From: Cellvibrio sp. pealriver
GTDB lineage: Bacteria; Pseudomonadota; Gammaproteobacteria; Pseudomonadales; Cellvibrionaceae
Direction: 5' to 3'
NCBI RefSeq assembly: GCF_001183545.1
Contig: NZ_KQ236688.1
Span: 2,988,395 to 3,052,394, forward strand
DNA: 64,000 nt
Part shown: positions 23,041 through 38,263 of the stretch, piece by piece
Numbering within the stretch: position 1 is the first letter of the stretch
How the letters are laid out: every line of letters starts with the position of its first letter
Notes under the pieces: model-generated
The model's input: only the letters and a program-made list of their open reading frames with translations
What the model was told of the DNA's origin: nothing
The model's database searches: none
Translations under genes and position numbers: made by a program

Positions 23041-25560
23041 ATGAAAACCTTCGCACAACCGCCATTAGTATTGGCCTGCTTACTGGCAAGCCTCGGCGCT
23101 ATGCCCGCTGCGGCTAATGTGTATTTTTCTGAATACATTGAAGGCTCCAGCAACAACAAAGCGCTGGAAATTTATAACAGCAGCGACACGGCAATTAATT
23201 TAAGCGGCCACAAGGTGGAGATGTATTTTAATGGCAGCAACAGCGCCGGATTGACCATCAACCTCACCGGCACCATTCCCGCGCAGGGCGTATTTGTGCT
23301 CGCACATGGCAGCGCTAACGCAACCATTCTGGCAAGCGCCAACCAAACCAACAGCTCCGGTTGGTTTAACGGCGACGATGCGATTGTGCTGAAAAACGGG
23401 AGCACCATTTTAGATAGCATCGGCCAAATTGGTGTTGACCCCGGCAGCGAATGGGGCACGGGCTTTACCAGCACCGCTGACAATACTCTGCGCCGCAAAA
23501 CCGCCATTACCCAGGGCGATACCAATCCCTTCGATATTTTTGACCCCGCAAGCGACTGGGAAGGTTACGCGCAAGATACCTTTGATCACCTTGGCAGCTA
23601 TCAGGGCAGCAGCAATGGTGGCGGTAATAACGGTGGCAGCGATGGCGGAACAAACAACCAATGCGGCACAACCGCAACACGCATTGCCGATATTCAAGGC
23701 GCAGGCACTGCTAGTTCAATGGTCGGCAACAGCGTCAGTGTTGAAGCCATAGTGGTCGCGGATTTCCAGAATGCGAATCAACTCGGCGGATTTTTTATTC
23801 AGGAAGAAGATGCCGATAGCGATGGCAATTCCAGCACCCCCGAAGGCATTTATATCGCCAGTACCAGCGCCGTTGCTGTGGGCGACCGCGTGCGCGTCAC
23901 CGGCACGGTTGCAGAAACCTTTCAGCTAACCCAGCTCAATAATGTCAGCGTCACTGTGTGTGCCAGCAATCAAACATTGCCAACTGCGGCCAACATTTCT
24001 CTGCCGGTGACTTCACTCAATGCGTTTGAAAATGTTGAAGGCATGTCGGTTGCGATTGCACAAACACTCACCGTGAATGAAACCTATCAACTAGGTCGCT
24101 TCGGGCAAGTGCTGCTCGCCAATGGCCGCCTGCAACAACCGACCAATGTGGTGGAACCGGGTGCAGCCGCCAATGCACTGCAAGCGCAAAATAATTTAAA
24201 TAAGTTGATGCTGGACGATGCGAGTAATGTGCAAAATCCTGACCCGGTTATTTTCCCCGCGCCGGGTTTATCTGCAGATAACACTCTGCGCAGCGGCGAT
24301 ACCGTCGCGAATCTGCAAGGTGTTATTACTTACGATTTTGGTGTGTATCGCATTCTTCCTACTGCTACGCCGAATTTTGTGCACAGCAATGCGCGCCCGC
24401 TGGCACCTATTACCGATGCGGCGGCGAATCTAAAAATCGCCAGTTTTAATGTGCTGAATTTTTTTAATGGCAACGGCAGTGGCGGCGGATTCCCAACCTC
24501 ACGCGGCGCAAATACCGCTGCAGAATTTGCGCGGCAAAAAGCCAAAATTGTGAGCGCCTTGGCTGGCTTGAATGCCGATGTTATCGGCCTGATTGAAATA
24601 GAAAATGATGGCTACAGTAGCACCAGTGCCATCGCGGAATTAGCAGCTGCTTTAAATTCAGCAACCGGCACCAGTGCATGGAAAACTATTAATCCGGGTG
24701 TGAATAAAATCGGCAGCGATGAAATTGCGGTGGGTATTATTTATCGCAGCGACAAAGCCACACCTATTGGCACAACAGCGATTTTGGATTCCAGTGTTGA
24801 TGCACAATTTATCGATACCAAAAACCGCCCCGCATTGGCACAAAGTTTCCGCGTGAATAGCAACCGCGCTATTGCCACGGTGGTTGTCAATCACCTGAAA
24901 TCCAAAGGTTCGGATTGTAATGACTTGGGCGATACCGATATTGGCGATGGCCAAGGCAATTGCAATATCACCCGCACCCAAGCCGCAAGCGCATTGGTGA
25001 ATTGGCTGAGCACCAATCCAACCGGTGTAAATGACCGCGATTATTTAATCATCGGTGACTTGAATGCTTATGCAAAAGAAAATCCCATCACCACAATTAT
25101 TAACGCCGGTTACACCGATTTAATTAATCGCTTTGGCGGTAGCAACGCTTACTCCTATGTGTTCGATGGTCAAGCCGGTTATTTGGATCACGGCTTGGCG
25201 AGCAACTCACTGACACCGCAAGTATTGTTTGCCGCCGATTGGCATATCAATGCCGACGAGCCCATCAGCCTCGACTACAACACTGAATTTAAATCCGCCG
25301 CGCAAATAAACAGTTTTTATGCGCCCGATGCTTATCGCTCATCCGACCACGACCCGCTGGTGATTTCACTGAAATTAATTCTCGACCTGGATGGCGACGG
25401 CGATGTGGATAAAAACGATGTGCAAATCGTTACCAACGCGCGCGGAACAACAACCAGCGCATTCGACCAACGCGATGTGGATGGCAATGGTGTGATTAAT
25501 GTTAACGATGCGCGTGCACTCAGCTTGCAGTGCACGCGTACCGGCTGCGCCACTCATTAA
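23041..25560 (+). CDS. Secreted ExeM/NucH-type endonuclease with dockerin-like C-terminus
   Basis: An 839-residue exported nuclease. The signal peptide ends near AAANVYFSEY. A lamin-tail domain covers about residues 25-185, a Gly/Asn linker about 190-210, and an OB-fold-like part about 211-320. The endonuclease/exonuclease/phosphatase domain runs from about 462 to 780: LKIASFNVLNFF, IGLIEIENDG with the metal Glu, VVNHLKSKGSDC, IIGDLNAY and SDHDPLVISL. The last 58 residues hold two calcium-loop repeats, DLDGDGDVDKNDV and DVDGNGVINVNDARAL, in the form of a type I dockerin. The next gene encodes a PEP-CTERM protein with a cohesin-like domain. An AAGGAG six bases before the ATG supports the start. 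Confidence 0.9.
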   Translation: MKTFAQPPLVLACLLASLGAMPAAANVYFSEYIEGSSNNKALEIYNSSDTAINLSGHKVEMYFNGSNSAGLTINLTGTIPAQGVFVLAHGSANATILASANQTNSSGWFNGDDAIVLKNGSTILDSIGQIGVDPGSEWGTGFTSTADNTLRRKTAITQGDTNPFDIFDPASDWEGYAQDTFDHLGSYQGSSNGGGNNGGSDGGTNNQCGTTATRIADIQGAGTASSMVGNSVSVEAIVVADFQNANQLGGFFIQEEDADSDGNSSTPEGIYIASTSAVAVGDRVRVTGTVAETFQLTQLNNVSVTVCASNQTLPTAANISLPVTSLNAFENVEGMSVAIAQTLTVNETYQLGRFGQVLLANGRLQQPTNVVEPGAAANALQAQNNLNKLMLDDASNVQNPDPVIFPAPGLSADNTLRSGDTVANLQGVITYDFGVYRILPTATPNFVHSNARPLAPITDAAANLKIASFNVLNFFNGNGSGGGFPTSRGANTAAEFARQKAKIVSALAGLNADVIGLIEIENDGYSSTSAIAELAAALNSATGTSAWKTINPGVNKIGSDEIAVGIIYRSDKATPIGTTAILDSSVDAQFIDTKNRPALAQSFRVNSNRAIATVVVNHLKSKGSDCNDLGDTDIGDGQGNCNITRTQAASALVNWLSTNPTGVNDRDYLIIGDLNAYAKENPITTIINAGYTDLINRFGGSNAYSYVFDGQAGYLDHGLASNSLTPQVLFAADWHINADEPISLDYNTEFKSAAQINSFYAPDAYRSSDHDPLVISLKLILDLDGDGDVDKNDVQIVTNARGTTTSAFDQRDVDGNGVINVNDARALSLQCTRTGCATH

Positions 25561-25576
25561 TATTAAGGAGTTTGCA

Positions 25577-26179
25577 ATGAAAAAAATCTTCGCCAGTTTA
25601 TTAGCGTTTGGGTTAAGCCTATCGCTTAATGCTAATGCCATCAGCATTGACCTGATTGCTGATAAAACTACCGCCAACATTGGTGACAATATCGAACTGC
25701 AAGTACGCATCAGCGGCCTGGAAGGAGCCAGCGCACTCGGCAGTTACGATGTCAATGTTCATTACGATAGCGATCTCTTCAGCATCAGCAACATCACTTG
25801 GGGCGATGCAGTACAAGGCAATCAATTGGATCTGCTCGGCTTTGGCAGCTTGCAAGATAACAGCAGCAGCCTTGACTGGTTAACTATGCTGGAAGTCTCT
25901 TTTGATGAAATCGCCGATTTGGAATTGCTGCAAGCGGGAGAATTTACCTTGTTCAGTATATTGCTCAGCGCAATTGCTCTTGGCAGCGGAGATTTTTCGC
26001 TAACCGCTAATACAATAGGCGATGCTTACGGTCAGGATTTATTTATCGACACCATTAACAGCACAACAGTGAATGTAAACGCAGTCGCTGTACCTGAACC
26101 ATCGGGAGTGTTGTTATTGTTAGTCGGCCTTATCGCTGCTGCATTATTGCGCTCAAGGTTGTCGCACTCATCAAAATAA
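25577..26179 (+). CDS. PEP-CTERM sorted protein, cohesin-like
   Basis: A 200-residue protein with a signal peptide (MKKIFASLLAFGLSLSLNANA), an extracellular beta domain (about 22-165) and a C-terminal PEP-CTERM signal: VPEPSGVLLLLVGLIAAALL and then RSR. The beta domain opens IDLIADKTTANIGDNIELQVRISGLEGASALGSYDVNVHYDSDLFSI, which has the G-D-x-(I/V) strand and the A-x-G-x-Y-D-x-x-V-x-Y-D pattern typical of cohesin folds. It starts 17 bases after the nuclease stop, with AAGGAG upstream, so the two form an operon. An exosortase would be needed elsewhere in the genome. I infer that it may hold the nuclease at the surface. Confidence 0.8.
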   Translation: MKKIFASLLAFGLSLSLNANAISIDLIADKTTANIGDNIELQVRISGLEGASALGSYDVNVHYDSDLFSISNITWGDAVQGNQLDLLGFGSLQDNSSSLDWLTMLEVSFDEIADLELLQAGEFTLFSILLSAIALGSGDFSLTANTIGDAYGQDLFIDTINSTTVNVNAVAVPEPSGVLLLLVGLIAAALLRSRLSHSSK

Positions 26180-26205
26180 ATATTAATTCAGTAAAATCTA
26201 CCAAT

Positions 26206-26240
26206 AAAAAACCGCTCACTGATCATGAGCGGTTTTTTAT
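26206..26240. terminator. Rho-independent terminator, bidirectional
   Basis: ACCGCTCA and TGAGCGGT pair around CTGATCA, with A-runs before and T-runs after. It lies between the convergent PEP-CTERM gene and proB and can serve both. Confidence 0.9.
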
Positions 26241-26269
26241 TTTTATTGCGCACAGGCAATATCTGTTTG

Positions 26270-27394
26270 CTAACTTAACACCAGATTGTCGCGGTGAATT
26301 AATTCGTTGTCGTCGCGGTAGCCGAGAATCTCGGCGATTTGACTGCTGGGTTTGCCAATGATTTTGCGCGCTTCGTCGGCGTGGTAATTAATTAAACCGC
26401 GAGCAATTTCTTTTCCGGTTAGGTCTACGCAAATTACCATGTCACCGCGGGTAAAATCGCCGCGCACATCTTTTACTCCCACCGGCAAAATGCTTTTGCC
26501 CTGCTCACGCACGACGCGCACAGCGCCGTCATCCAGCACAATAGTGCCGCGCGTTTGCAATTGACCGGAAATCCAACGCTTGCGTGCCGCTTGCGGCTGT
26601 TGTTCTGCCCACAAAAAAGTCCCCAGATTTTCACCGGCGGCGATACGCAATAATGCATTTTCAATTCTGCCACCGACAATTACTGTGTCCGCACCCGAGC
26701 GAGCCGCCACACGTGCAGCGCGCACTTTAGTAATCATGCCGCCACGCCCAAGCGCGCCACCGGTGCCGCCCGCCATTTGTTCAAGGCGCGAATCATCTGC
26801 CGCAATTTCACTCAACAATTGCGCGCCGGGATTATTGCGCGGATCACTGTCGTACATGCCTTTTTGGTCAGTGAGAATCACCAACAAATCCGCTTCAATT
26901 AAATTCGCCACCAATGCGCCGAGCGTGTCGTTATCGCCAAAGCGAATTTCTTCGGTGGTAACCGTATCGTTTTCATTTATTACCGGCACCACATTAAAAC
27001 CAATCAGGGTTTTCAGTGTAGAACGAGCATTTAAATAACGCTGACGCGACGAGAGATCGTCGTGATCCAACAGTACTTGCGCAGTGAGCAAACCATAACG
27101 TTGGAATTCCACCTCATAGGTTTGGATCAAACTCATTTGGCCGACGGCAGCGGCAGCTTGCAGTTGATGGATTTCGGTGGGGCGCGCAGCCCAACCCAAA
27201 CGGCGCATACCGGCCGCAACTGCACCCGATGACACCAACACCAACTCAATACCGCGCAAGCGCAGCTCGGCCATTTGTTTTACCCATCCGGCAATGGCTT
27301 CCGCATCCAGACCTTTGCCGTCGTTGGTCAGGAGCGCGCTGCCAATTTTTACTACCCAGCGTTTGGCTTGGGGAATGATGTCTCTTTTACTCAT
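26270..27394 (-). CDS. proB: Glutamate 5-kinase
   Basis: A 374-residue enzyme that phosphorylates glutamate to start proline synthesis. The amino-acid kinase domain covers about residues 1-260 ([73 protein letters not shown]). A C-terminal PUA domain covers about 275-355. The ATG at 27394 (MSKRDIIPQ) is used. The alternative at 27412 is a TTG. It follows obgE on the same strand, a common gammaproteobacterial order. proA is not in the window. Confidence 0.95.
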   Translation of the reverse strand: MSKRDIIPQAKRWVVKIGSALLTNDGKGLDAEAIAGWVKQMAELRLRGIELVLVSSGAVAAGMRRLGWAARPTEIHQLQAAAAVGQMSLIQTYEVEFQRYGLLTAQVLLDHDDLSSRQRYLNARSTLKTLIGFNVVPVINENDTVTTEEIRFGDNDTLGALVANLIEADLLVILTDQKGMYDSDPRNNPGAQLLSEIAADDSRLEQMAGGTGGALGRGGMITKVRAARVAARSGADTVIVGGRIENALLRIAAGENLGTFLWAEQQPQAARKRWISGQLQTRGTIVLDDGAVRVVREQGKSILPVGVKDVRGDFTRGDMVICVDLTGKEIARGLINYHADEARKIIGKPSSQIAEILGYRDDNELIHRDNLVLS

Positions 27395-27458
27395 GCGCGA
27401 AATACACTTCAAAGGAATTCGTTAAATTTATCTGCAAAACCGCCAGCGCCTAATGCAA

Positions 27459-27484
27459 CACGCCCGGAGCATTGCCCGGGCGTG
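27459..27484. repeat. GC-rich inverted repeat between obgE and proB
   Basis: CACGCCCGG (27459-27467) and CCGGGCGTG (27476-27484) are perfect arms around an eight-base loop. No T-run follows on the - strand, so it is more likely a transcript-stability or pause element than a classical terminator. Confidence 0.5.
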
Positions 27485-27522
27485 AGGTTACACTATTTTT
27501 TTATATCCGCTAATCAGCACAA

Positions 27523-28749
<1,227 letters not shown>

Positions 28750-28826
28750 TCAAACACTTTTAAGACACTACATATCGCCGCTTCTGTGCATCCATGCACC
28801 CGCGGCATACCGTTCTTCCTGAACAT

Positions 28827-28862
28827 AAAAAAGCCCTGACGTTATCGGCAGGGCTTTTTTAT
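28827..28862 (-). terminator. Terminator after rpmA
   Basis: AAAAAAGCCCTG pairs with CAGGGCTTTTTT around ACGTTATCGG. It ends the rplU-rpmA transcript on the - strand, 53 bases after the rpmA stop. obgE then needs its own promoter or read-through. Confidence 0.9.
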
Positions 28863-28914
28863 TGTTCTTCATTGCCCACTGCAAGCAGCAAGCTTGGCTG
28901 GTTTCAGCGCAGTA

Positions 28915-29175
28915 TTAAACAGCAGGAATAATGCTGACGTACTGACGGCCAAAAGCGCCTTTAATTTCGAACTTAACGGTACCGTCCACTTTCGCGAACA
29001 GAGTGTGGTCTTTACCCAGACCTACGTTTGGACCAGCGTGGAACTTGGTACCACGTTGACGAACGATGATGCTGCCGCCAGAAATCAATTCACCGCCGTA
29101 AGCTTTAACACCAAGGCGTTTCGCTTCTGAATCGCGACCGTTACGGGAACTACCTACCCCTTTCTTGTGAGCCAT
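28915..29175 (-). CDS. rpmA: 50S ribosomal protein L27
   Basis: An 86-residue ribosomal protein whose N-terminus reaches the peptidyl-transferase centre. It begins [22 protein letters not shown], with [16 protein letters not shown] following. The length is normal. It lies 16 bases after rplU in the usual rplU-rpmA operon. Confidence 0.98.
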   Translation of the reverse strand: MAHKKGVGSSRNGRDSEAKRLGVKAYGGELISGGSIIVRQRGTKFHAGPNVGLGKDHTLFAKVDGTVKFEIKGAFGRQYVSIIPAV

Positions 29176-29191
29176 TTTCTAAACTCCTCAA

Positions 29192-29509
29192 TTAACCTTT
29201 AATTGCAGTGATTTTCACTTCAGTGAACCACTGACGGTGACCTTGACGCTTCATGTGGTGCTTACGACGACGGAACTTGATGATTTTCACTTTGTCCGCA
29301 CGGCCGTGAGAAACGACTTCTGCAGTTACGGTAGCGCCATCTACAACAGGAGCGCCGATCTTGACGTCTGCACCGTTGGCAACCAGGTAAACTTTGTTGA
29401 ATTCAACAACGCCACCAGTGGCGAAATCGATTTTTTCGAGTTTGAGGGTTTCACCCACAACTACGCGATGCTGTTTACCACCGCTTTCAAAAATTGCGTA
29501 TGCGCTCAT
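29192..29509 (-). CDS. rplU: 50S ribosomal protein L21
   Basis: A 105-residue protein beginning [20 protein letters not shown] and containing [15 protein letters not shown], the typical rRNA-binding C-terminal part. The ATG at 29509 gives the normal length. The upstream in-frame start at 29554 would add 15 residues not found in L21. Confidence 0.98.
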   Translation of the reverse strand: MSAYAIFESGGKQHRVVVGETLKLEKIDFATGGVVEFNKVYLVANGADVKIGAPVVDGATVTAEVVSHGRADKVKIIKFRRRKHHMKRQGHRQWFTEVKITAIKG

Positions 29510-29606
29510 TGTTTGCTCCAAGACGCTGGACGACACGAAGTAGCCGGGCGACATGCCCTATGGCGTTTGAGACTAGCGTCGTATACCTGCTTTTGCAGGG
29601 GCGGCG

Positions 29607-29636
29607 ATTGTATGCCAAGGGCGAGTGTCACTGCAA
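29607..29636 (-). promoter_or_regulatory. Probable rplU promoter
   Basis: On the - strand TTGCAG (29631-29636) and TACAAT (29607-29612) are separated by 18 bases. The -10 is good and the -35 is poor. A small hairpin CCTGC-TTTT-GCAGG follows at 29586-29600 in the leader. Confidence 0.45.
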
Positions 29637-29670
29637 GTGAAGTTTGGTCAATTATTCATCAAGTACCTGA

Positions 29671-31707
29671 TCAGCTGCTCTTCGCACTTTGCGCCAACCA
29701 ATCAGGCACATCTGCTTGCAACATCGGGCGAGCGATCAAATAGCCCTGCAAATAATCCACCCCCATGGCCACCAGCAGGTGTTGTTGCTCGGCCGTCTCC
29801 ACTCCCTCCACAACCACCCTGAAACCCAACCCATGCGCCATAGAGACAAGCGCCAGCAGGAGTTTGCGCGCGCCTTGGTCGAGCGACTGGATAAAACAGC
29901 GGTCAATTTTAATGACATCTACAGGCAAGTGACGCAGATACGCCAAAGAAGAATAGCCGGTACCAAAATCATCGATGGCGATACTCACACCCAGCGCCCG
30001 CACCTGCTCCAATACCCGGCAGATAGTTTCCAGATCGCGCGAAAACACGCTTTCGGTGATCTCGATTTCCAGGCGTTGCACCGGAAGACCGGTCAATTCA
30101 ATGGCGCGGCGCACATCACTGACCAGATCCCCGGCGAGTATTTGCTGCACCGAGACATTCACACTCACCATCGCATCGCCAGGCCACAGCATTGCCGCGC
30201 GGCAGGATTCCAGCAGCACCCAGCGGCCAAGGGGCATGATCAAACCACTTTCTTCCGCGACCGGTATAAATAACGCCGGAGAGACTGTGCCCAGCTCGGG
30301 ATCATCCCAGCGCAGCAGTGCTTCCAGTTTGCGCGGGACATTGGTGCGGCAGGGTTCTATCGGCTGGAACACCAGTGTCAGGCTGCGGCTATCGAGCGCC
30401 GCATGCAGGGCGAAGCGCAATTTCTGGCGACGGCGAATGTCCACCTCCATTGCCGCATCAAATAGCGCTATACCCCCGGCACCGCGCTGGCGCAGATCCT
30501 GTTTGGCGATGGAGGCGCGATAGTTGAGCGTTTCCAGATCCTGTGCGTCTTCATCCACAGTAGCGATACCCAGAATCACATCGACAGCCACCGGGCCTAT
30601 ATCGGTGTCGATTGTCGATTGCAGGGCGGCGCGCAAAAACAGGCTGCGATCGTGCCAGCGCCGCTCCGGGTCATGCAGTGCCAACGCAAACTCTGCGGTG
30701 CCGGTGCGCGCCAGCAGGAATTTACCCTCGGCAAAATCGCGCAGGCGATTGGCAATAGCCAGCAATACTTGCTCGCAGGTGCGCGCGCCCTGCAACTCAA
30801 TTAAGTCAAAGCGTCTGATTTCTACCGCCACCAATGCGAGCGGCAGATCGCCCGCATCACCTGCATTGGCGGCTAATTGTTGGTGCAGCTCGCGTTCGAA
30901 GGCGCTGCGGTTCAGCAACCCTGTCAGGCTGTCGAGCGCTGCCATCTGCGTCAACTCGCGGGCATAGCGCTCTTTAAGGCTCATCTCCAGCTCCAACGTT
31001 TCCACTTTTTCCGCAAGCTGGATCTCCAGGCTGGACTTGGCACGCTGCAACGCCTTGCTCTGCGCATATACGCGCTCGATCTTGCGGTTGCGCTCCTGTG
31101 CCACCTGCAATAGATGGTTGGCGCTTTGGCTGGCTACCCGTGAAAAACCGGTCAAGCCGATAAACAGGGCAATCCCCAGCGCAGCGATCACCAACTCATC
31201 GCGCTCACCGGTATTGGCGAACATCACCACCAGAGGGCCGATCAACAGTGCAATAAACGTGCGACTTGTCCAAGGCGACAACGCCAGCACATTCACGCTA
31301 CCGGCAGCGACAGTCGCCATCACCAGCGCAATCACCAGACGCTCGGAGGCGTTTGATACAGGGAAGAAAACGATGGAAAAGCACGCCCAAAGCGCGCCCG
31401 CAACCAGCGACAGAGTGAGGAAGATATAGGTAGCGCGCAGGGATTGTTGTGTACTTGCCGCCTTGCTCCAACGGTAGCGCCAGCAGACCCAGCTAGCCAA
31501 ACGCATCACGCCGACAAGTTGCATCGCCCCCCACCACAGCCAAAGCTGTTGGATATCGCGGAAGTAGAGCATCAGCGCCGAGCTGGCGACAAAGGTAAAA
31601 ATCAATACATTGGGCAGCTGGCGATACATCACCAGCGCCTTTTCATGAGTCAATTCCAGCAATTCACGTGAGCACCCCAGCACCGGCGAGGAATGTGAGG
31701 AATTCAT
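29671..31707 (-). CDS. Membrane GGDEF/EAL protein, GGDEF degenerate, EAL intact
   Basis: A 678-residue cyclic-di-GMP protein. The N-terminal sensor has about six or seven helices (residues 35-200), a coiled coil links (about 205-250), then a GGDEF domain (about 255-405) and an EAL domain (about 425-675). The GGDEF site reads RTGTAEFAL rather than GGDEF, so cyclase activity is probably lost. The EAL site is complete: EALLRW, EITESVF, DDFGTGYSSLAYL, IDRCFIQSL, EGVETAEQ and QGYLIARPM. It should therefore act as a phosphodiesterase. The start at 31707 follows AGGAGA with a normal spacing. The ATG at 31770 would add 21 unusual residues. Confidence 0.9.
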   Translation of the reverse strand: MNSSHSSPVLGCSRELLELTHEKALVMYRQLPNVLIFTFVASSALMLYFRDIQQLWLWWGAMQLVGVMRLASWVCWRYRWSKAASTQQSLRATYIFLTLSLVAGALWACFSIVFFPVSNASERLVIALVMATVAAGSVNVLALSPWTSRTFIALLIGPLVVMFANTGERDELVIAALGIALFIGLTGFSRVASQSANHLLQVAQERNRKIERVYAQSKALQRAKSSLEIQLAEKVETLELEMSLKERYARELTQMAALDSLTGLLNRSAFERELHQQLAANAGDAGDLPLALVAVEIRRFDLIELQGARTCEQVLLAIANRLRDFAEGKFLLARTGTAEFALALHDPERRWHDRSLFLRAALQSTIDTDIGPVAVDVILGIATVDEDAQDLETLNYRASIAKQDLRQRGAGGIALFDAAMEVDIRRRQKLRFALHAALDSRSLTLVFQPIEPCRTNVPRKLEALLRWDDPELGTVSPALFIPVAEESGLIMPLGRWVLLESCRAAMLWPGDAMVSVNVSVQQILAGDLVSDVRRAIELTGLPVQRLEIEITESVFSRDLETICRVLEQVRALGVSIAIDDFGTGYSSLAYLRHLPVDVIKIDRCFIQSLDQGARKLLLALVSMAHGLGFRVVVEGVETAEQQHLLVAMGVDYLQGYLIARPMLQADVPDWLAQSAKSS

Positions 31708-31801
31708 AACTGCGTCTCCTGATACCCAACTGCACCACCTGCTATTTGTGCTACTTGTTTCGGGTAGCACATGCGGGTTTCCCTGAGCGATCGACCTGAT
31801 A

Positions 31802-32755
31802 TCAAGGCATCATCCAGCCGCGTTCGCGCATCCAGGCCTCAAGCGCCTGTGGCCAACTGGAAATACTGCCTTGCCCCTGGATCATCCCCACGCCATGGAT
31901 ATTCGATTGATAAACATGCAATTCGGATTGTTTATTGTACTTCTGGACTTCGGTAAAAAACGCGAGGCTATTGGCCACTGTGACAGCCTGATCGCCAACT
32001 CCGTGCAGCATAAACACCGGCGGCACTTTATCGGTTACTTGAAATTGTAAGGAATTGTCATGCAGCAGCTTGGGCTCAGGGTTTTCACCCAGCAGCGCCT
32101 TGCGCGATCCGGCATGGGCATCGGGGCCGTAGAGGGCGATCACCGGATACCCCAGCACCGCAAAATCCGGACGGGCGCTGATATCGGCCAGAGGATCGCC
32201 CAGCAGGTTGGTATAAGTGAAACGGGTTGCCACGCTCGCCGCCAGATGGCCGCCAGCCGAAAAGCCCACCACCCCGATTTTGCCGGGGTCTATCCCCCAA
32301 CCGGCTGCATTCTGGCGTACCAAGCGCACCGCGCGCAGACCATCCAACAAAGGCGCAGGGAATCCATACTCCTGCATGCGGTACTTGACCACAAACGCCG
32401 CCACACCACGCGCAGCAAACCATTTGGCGATGTCGTAGCCCTCGTGATCAATCGCGAGGCGCACATAACCGCCGCCGGGGAAGATCACCACTGCCGCACC
32501 GGTAGCGGTACCCTCTTGCGGCCAGAAAGGGGTCATTGAAGGATTATCGACCGCATACACACGCTGGTCTTTAATGTGCTCCCGGTCGGGTTCGACCAAA
32601 GGTTTTTCCGCCCACAAATACAGAGGCTCGGCAGGGAATTCAGTCACGGGGTCGGCAACTCCAGGCAGGGGTATTAATAACAAAACAGCCCCCATGCAGA
32701 TGCACAGGGACTTGAGGGCGTTTACCGCCATAAATACATTTGAAGGCTGCATCAT
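31802..32755 (-). CDS. Exported alpha/beta hydrolase (acetyl-esterase type)
   Basis: A 317-residue secreted esterase. A hydrophobic signal lies at about residues 13-32 (ALKSLCICMGAVLLLIPLPGVA). The oxyanion strand is VVIFPGGGYVRLAIDHEGYDIAKWFAARG, the nucleophile Ser is in VVGFSAGGHLAAS, and an Asp in HGVGDQAVTV and a late His (NIHGVGMI) complete the triad. This is the pattern of bacterial BD-FAE/acetylxylan esterase relatives. A role in removing acetyl groups from plant polysaccharide fits this organism but is inferred. Starts at 32755, 32752 or 32731 are all possible. Confidence 0.85.
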   Translation of the reverse strand: MMQPSNVFMAVNALKSLCICMGAVLLLIPLPGVADPVTEFPAEPLYLWAEKPLVEPDREHIKDQRVYAVDNPSMTPFWPQEGTATGAAVVIFPGGGYVRLAIDHEGYDIAKWFAARGVAAFVVKYRMQEYGFPAPLLDGLRAVRLVRQNAAGWGIDPGKIGVVGFSAGGHLAASVATRFTYTNLLGDPLADISARPDFAVLGYPVIALYGPDAHAGSRKALLGENPEPKLLHDNSLQFQVTDKVPPVFMLHGVGDQAVTVANSLAFFTEVQKYNKQSELHVYQSNIHGVGMIQGQGSISSWPQALEAWMRERGWMMP

Positions 32756-32839
32756 ATGCTCTCACCGCGGATTATTTTCATAAGCAAGGCGAGAGCTTAG
32801 CAAACTTATCAGATAAATAGCGCGAACCCTGCGGTCACA

Positions 32840-33205
32840 TCAATGCCGAAGCTGGGATTCCTCATCGCCCCACCAATGATGCTGGTGCCAGTCAACCCGG
32901 GTGGGATCTGCTGCTGTCAGTAACAACTGGCCAGCCGCCAACTCCCAATAGATAAACTCCTGCTTCAGGTCACCCCAGAAATGGCCGGTGTCTTCTTTGA
33001 CATACTCACGCGCCAAGCGAACCTCATCGCCAAGCATCTCTTCGGCCGTGAGCTCAAGCTTGACCAGATCGTCAACCTCATGATTGAAGCCCTGCCTGAC
33101 TGTGCCCAAAGCGCCTGTCTCCTCCGCGCTGAAAGGCAAGTCCATCTGGTTGGAGTGATAGGGATTGTTGGACGTGGTAAACGGTGAACGGTCGCCGGAT
33201 TTCAT
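32840..33205 (-). CDS. Small acidic protein, possibly YbeL/DUF1451-related
   Basis: A 121-residue soluble, acidic, helical protein without a signal peptide. The segment ELTAEEMLGDEVRLAREYVKEDTGHFWGDLKQEFIYWELAAGQLLLTAADPTRVDW has a helix pattern and an ADPTR motif that recall the YbeL (DUF1451) family. YbeL is encoded beside leuS in E. coli. leuS is also close by here, which supports the idea. The zinc ribbon that ends YbeL proteins is missing; the C-terminus instead is WHQHHWWGDEESQLRH. The assignment is tentative. Confidence 0.65.
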   Translation of the reverse strand: MKSGDRSPFTTSNNPYHSNQMDLPFSAEETGALGTVRQGFNHEVDDLVKLELTAEEMLGDEVRLAREYVKEDTGHFWGDLKQEFIYWELAAGQLLLTAADPTRVDWHQHHWWGDEESQLRH

Positions 33206-33400
33206 AAAACACCTCTCGCTGGTTCCTCAAGATAGGGGTTTAGCGCCGCACACAACAAAAAAACAAGAAGGCGCTGTTTTTTGCAAATCGCCCGAGCACT
33301 CCTTAGTATAGCCACGCCAATTCTGGCAAGCGCCACGACGCAGCAAAATAACAAACCCTTACAATGCCATCGGGTCTTTTTATTGACACGGAGTTGTTCT

Positions 33401-38112
<4,712 letters not shown>

Positions 38113-38116
38113 AAGC

Positions 38117-38247
38117 AAATCCCCCTAGCCCCTTTTTCAACGGGGGAATTTTGGTGCACAGAATCACCAAAAGATTTAATGAGCAGGATGCGAGATTCAA
38201 CAGGGAGTTTGCCCCTCCCTTTGAAAAAGGGAGGCTGGGAGGGATTT
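38117..38247. repeat. MITE-like element with terminal inverted repeats
   Basis: The left end begins AAATCCCCCTAGCCCCTTTT (38117) and the right end is its imperfect inverse, TTGAAAAAGGGAGGCTGGGA then GGGATTT (38221-38247). Each end also folds on itself: CCCC-TTTTTCAA-CGGGG on the left and CCCTCCC-TTTGAAAAA-GGGAGG on the right. The whole 131-bp unit fills the gap between leuS and lptE. Such C-rich/G-rich palindromes recur in many genomes. Confidence 0.6.
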
Positions 38248-38263
38248 ACAACACAGGTCTGTT

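Noticed and set aside
27459-27484. Terminator between obgE and proB
   Set aside because: The stem is good but no T-run follows on the - strand. I list it only as an inverted repeat.
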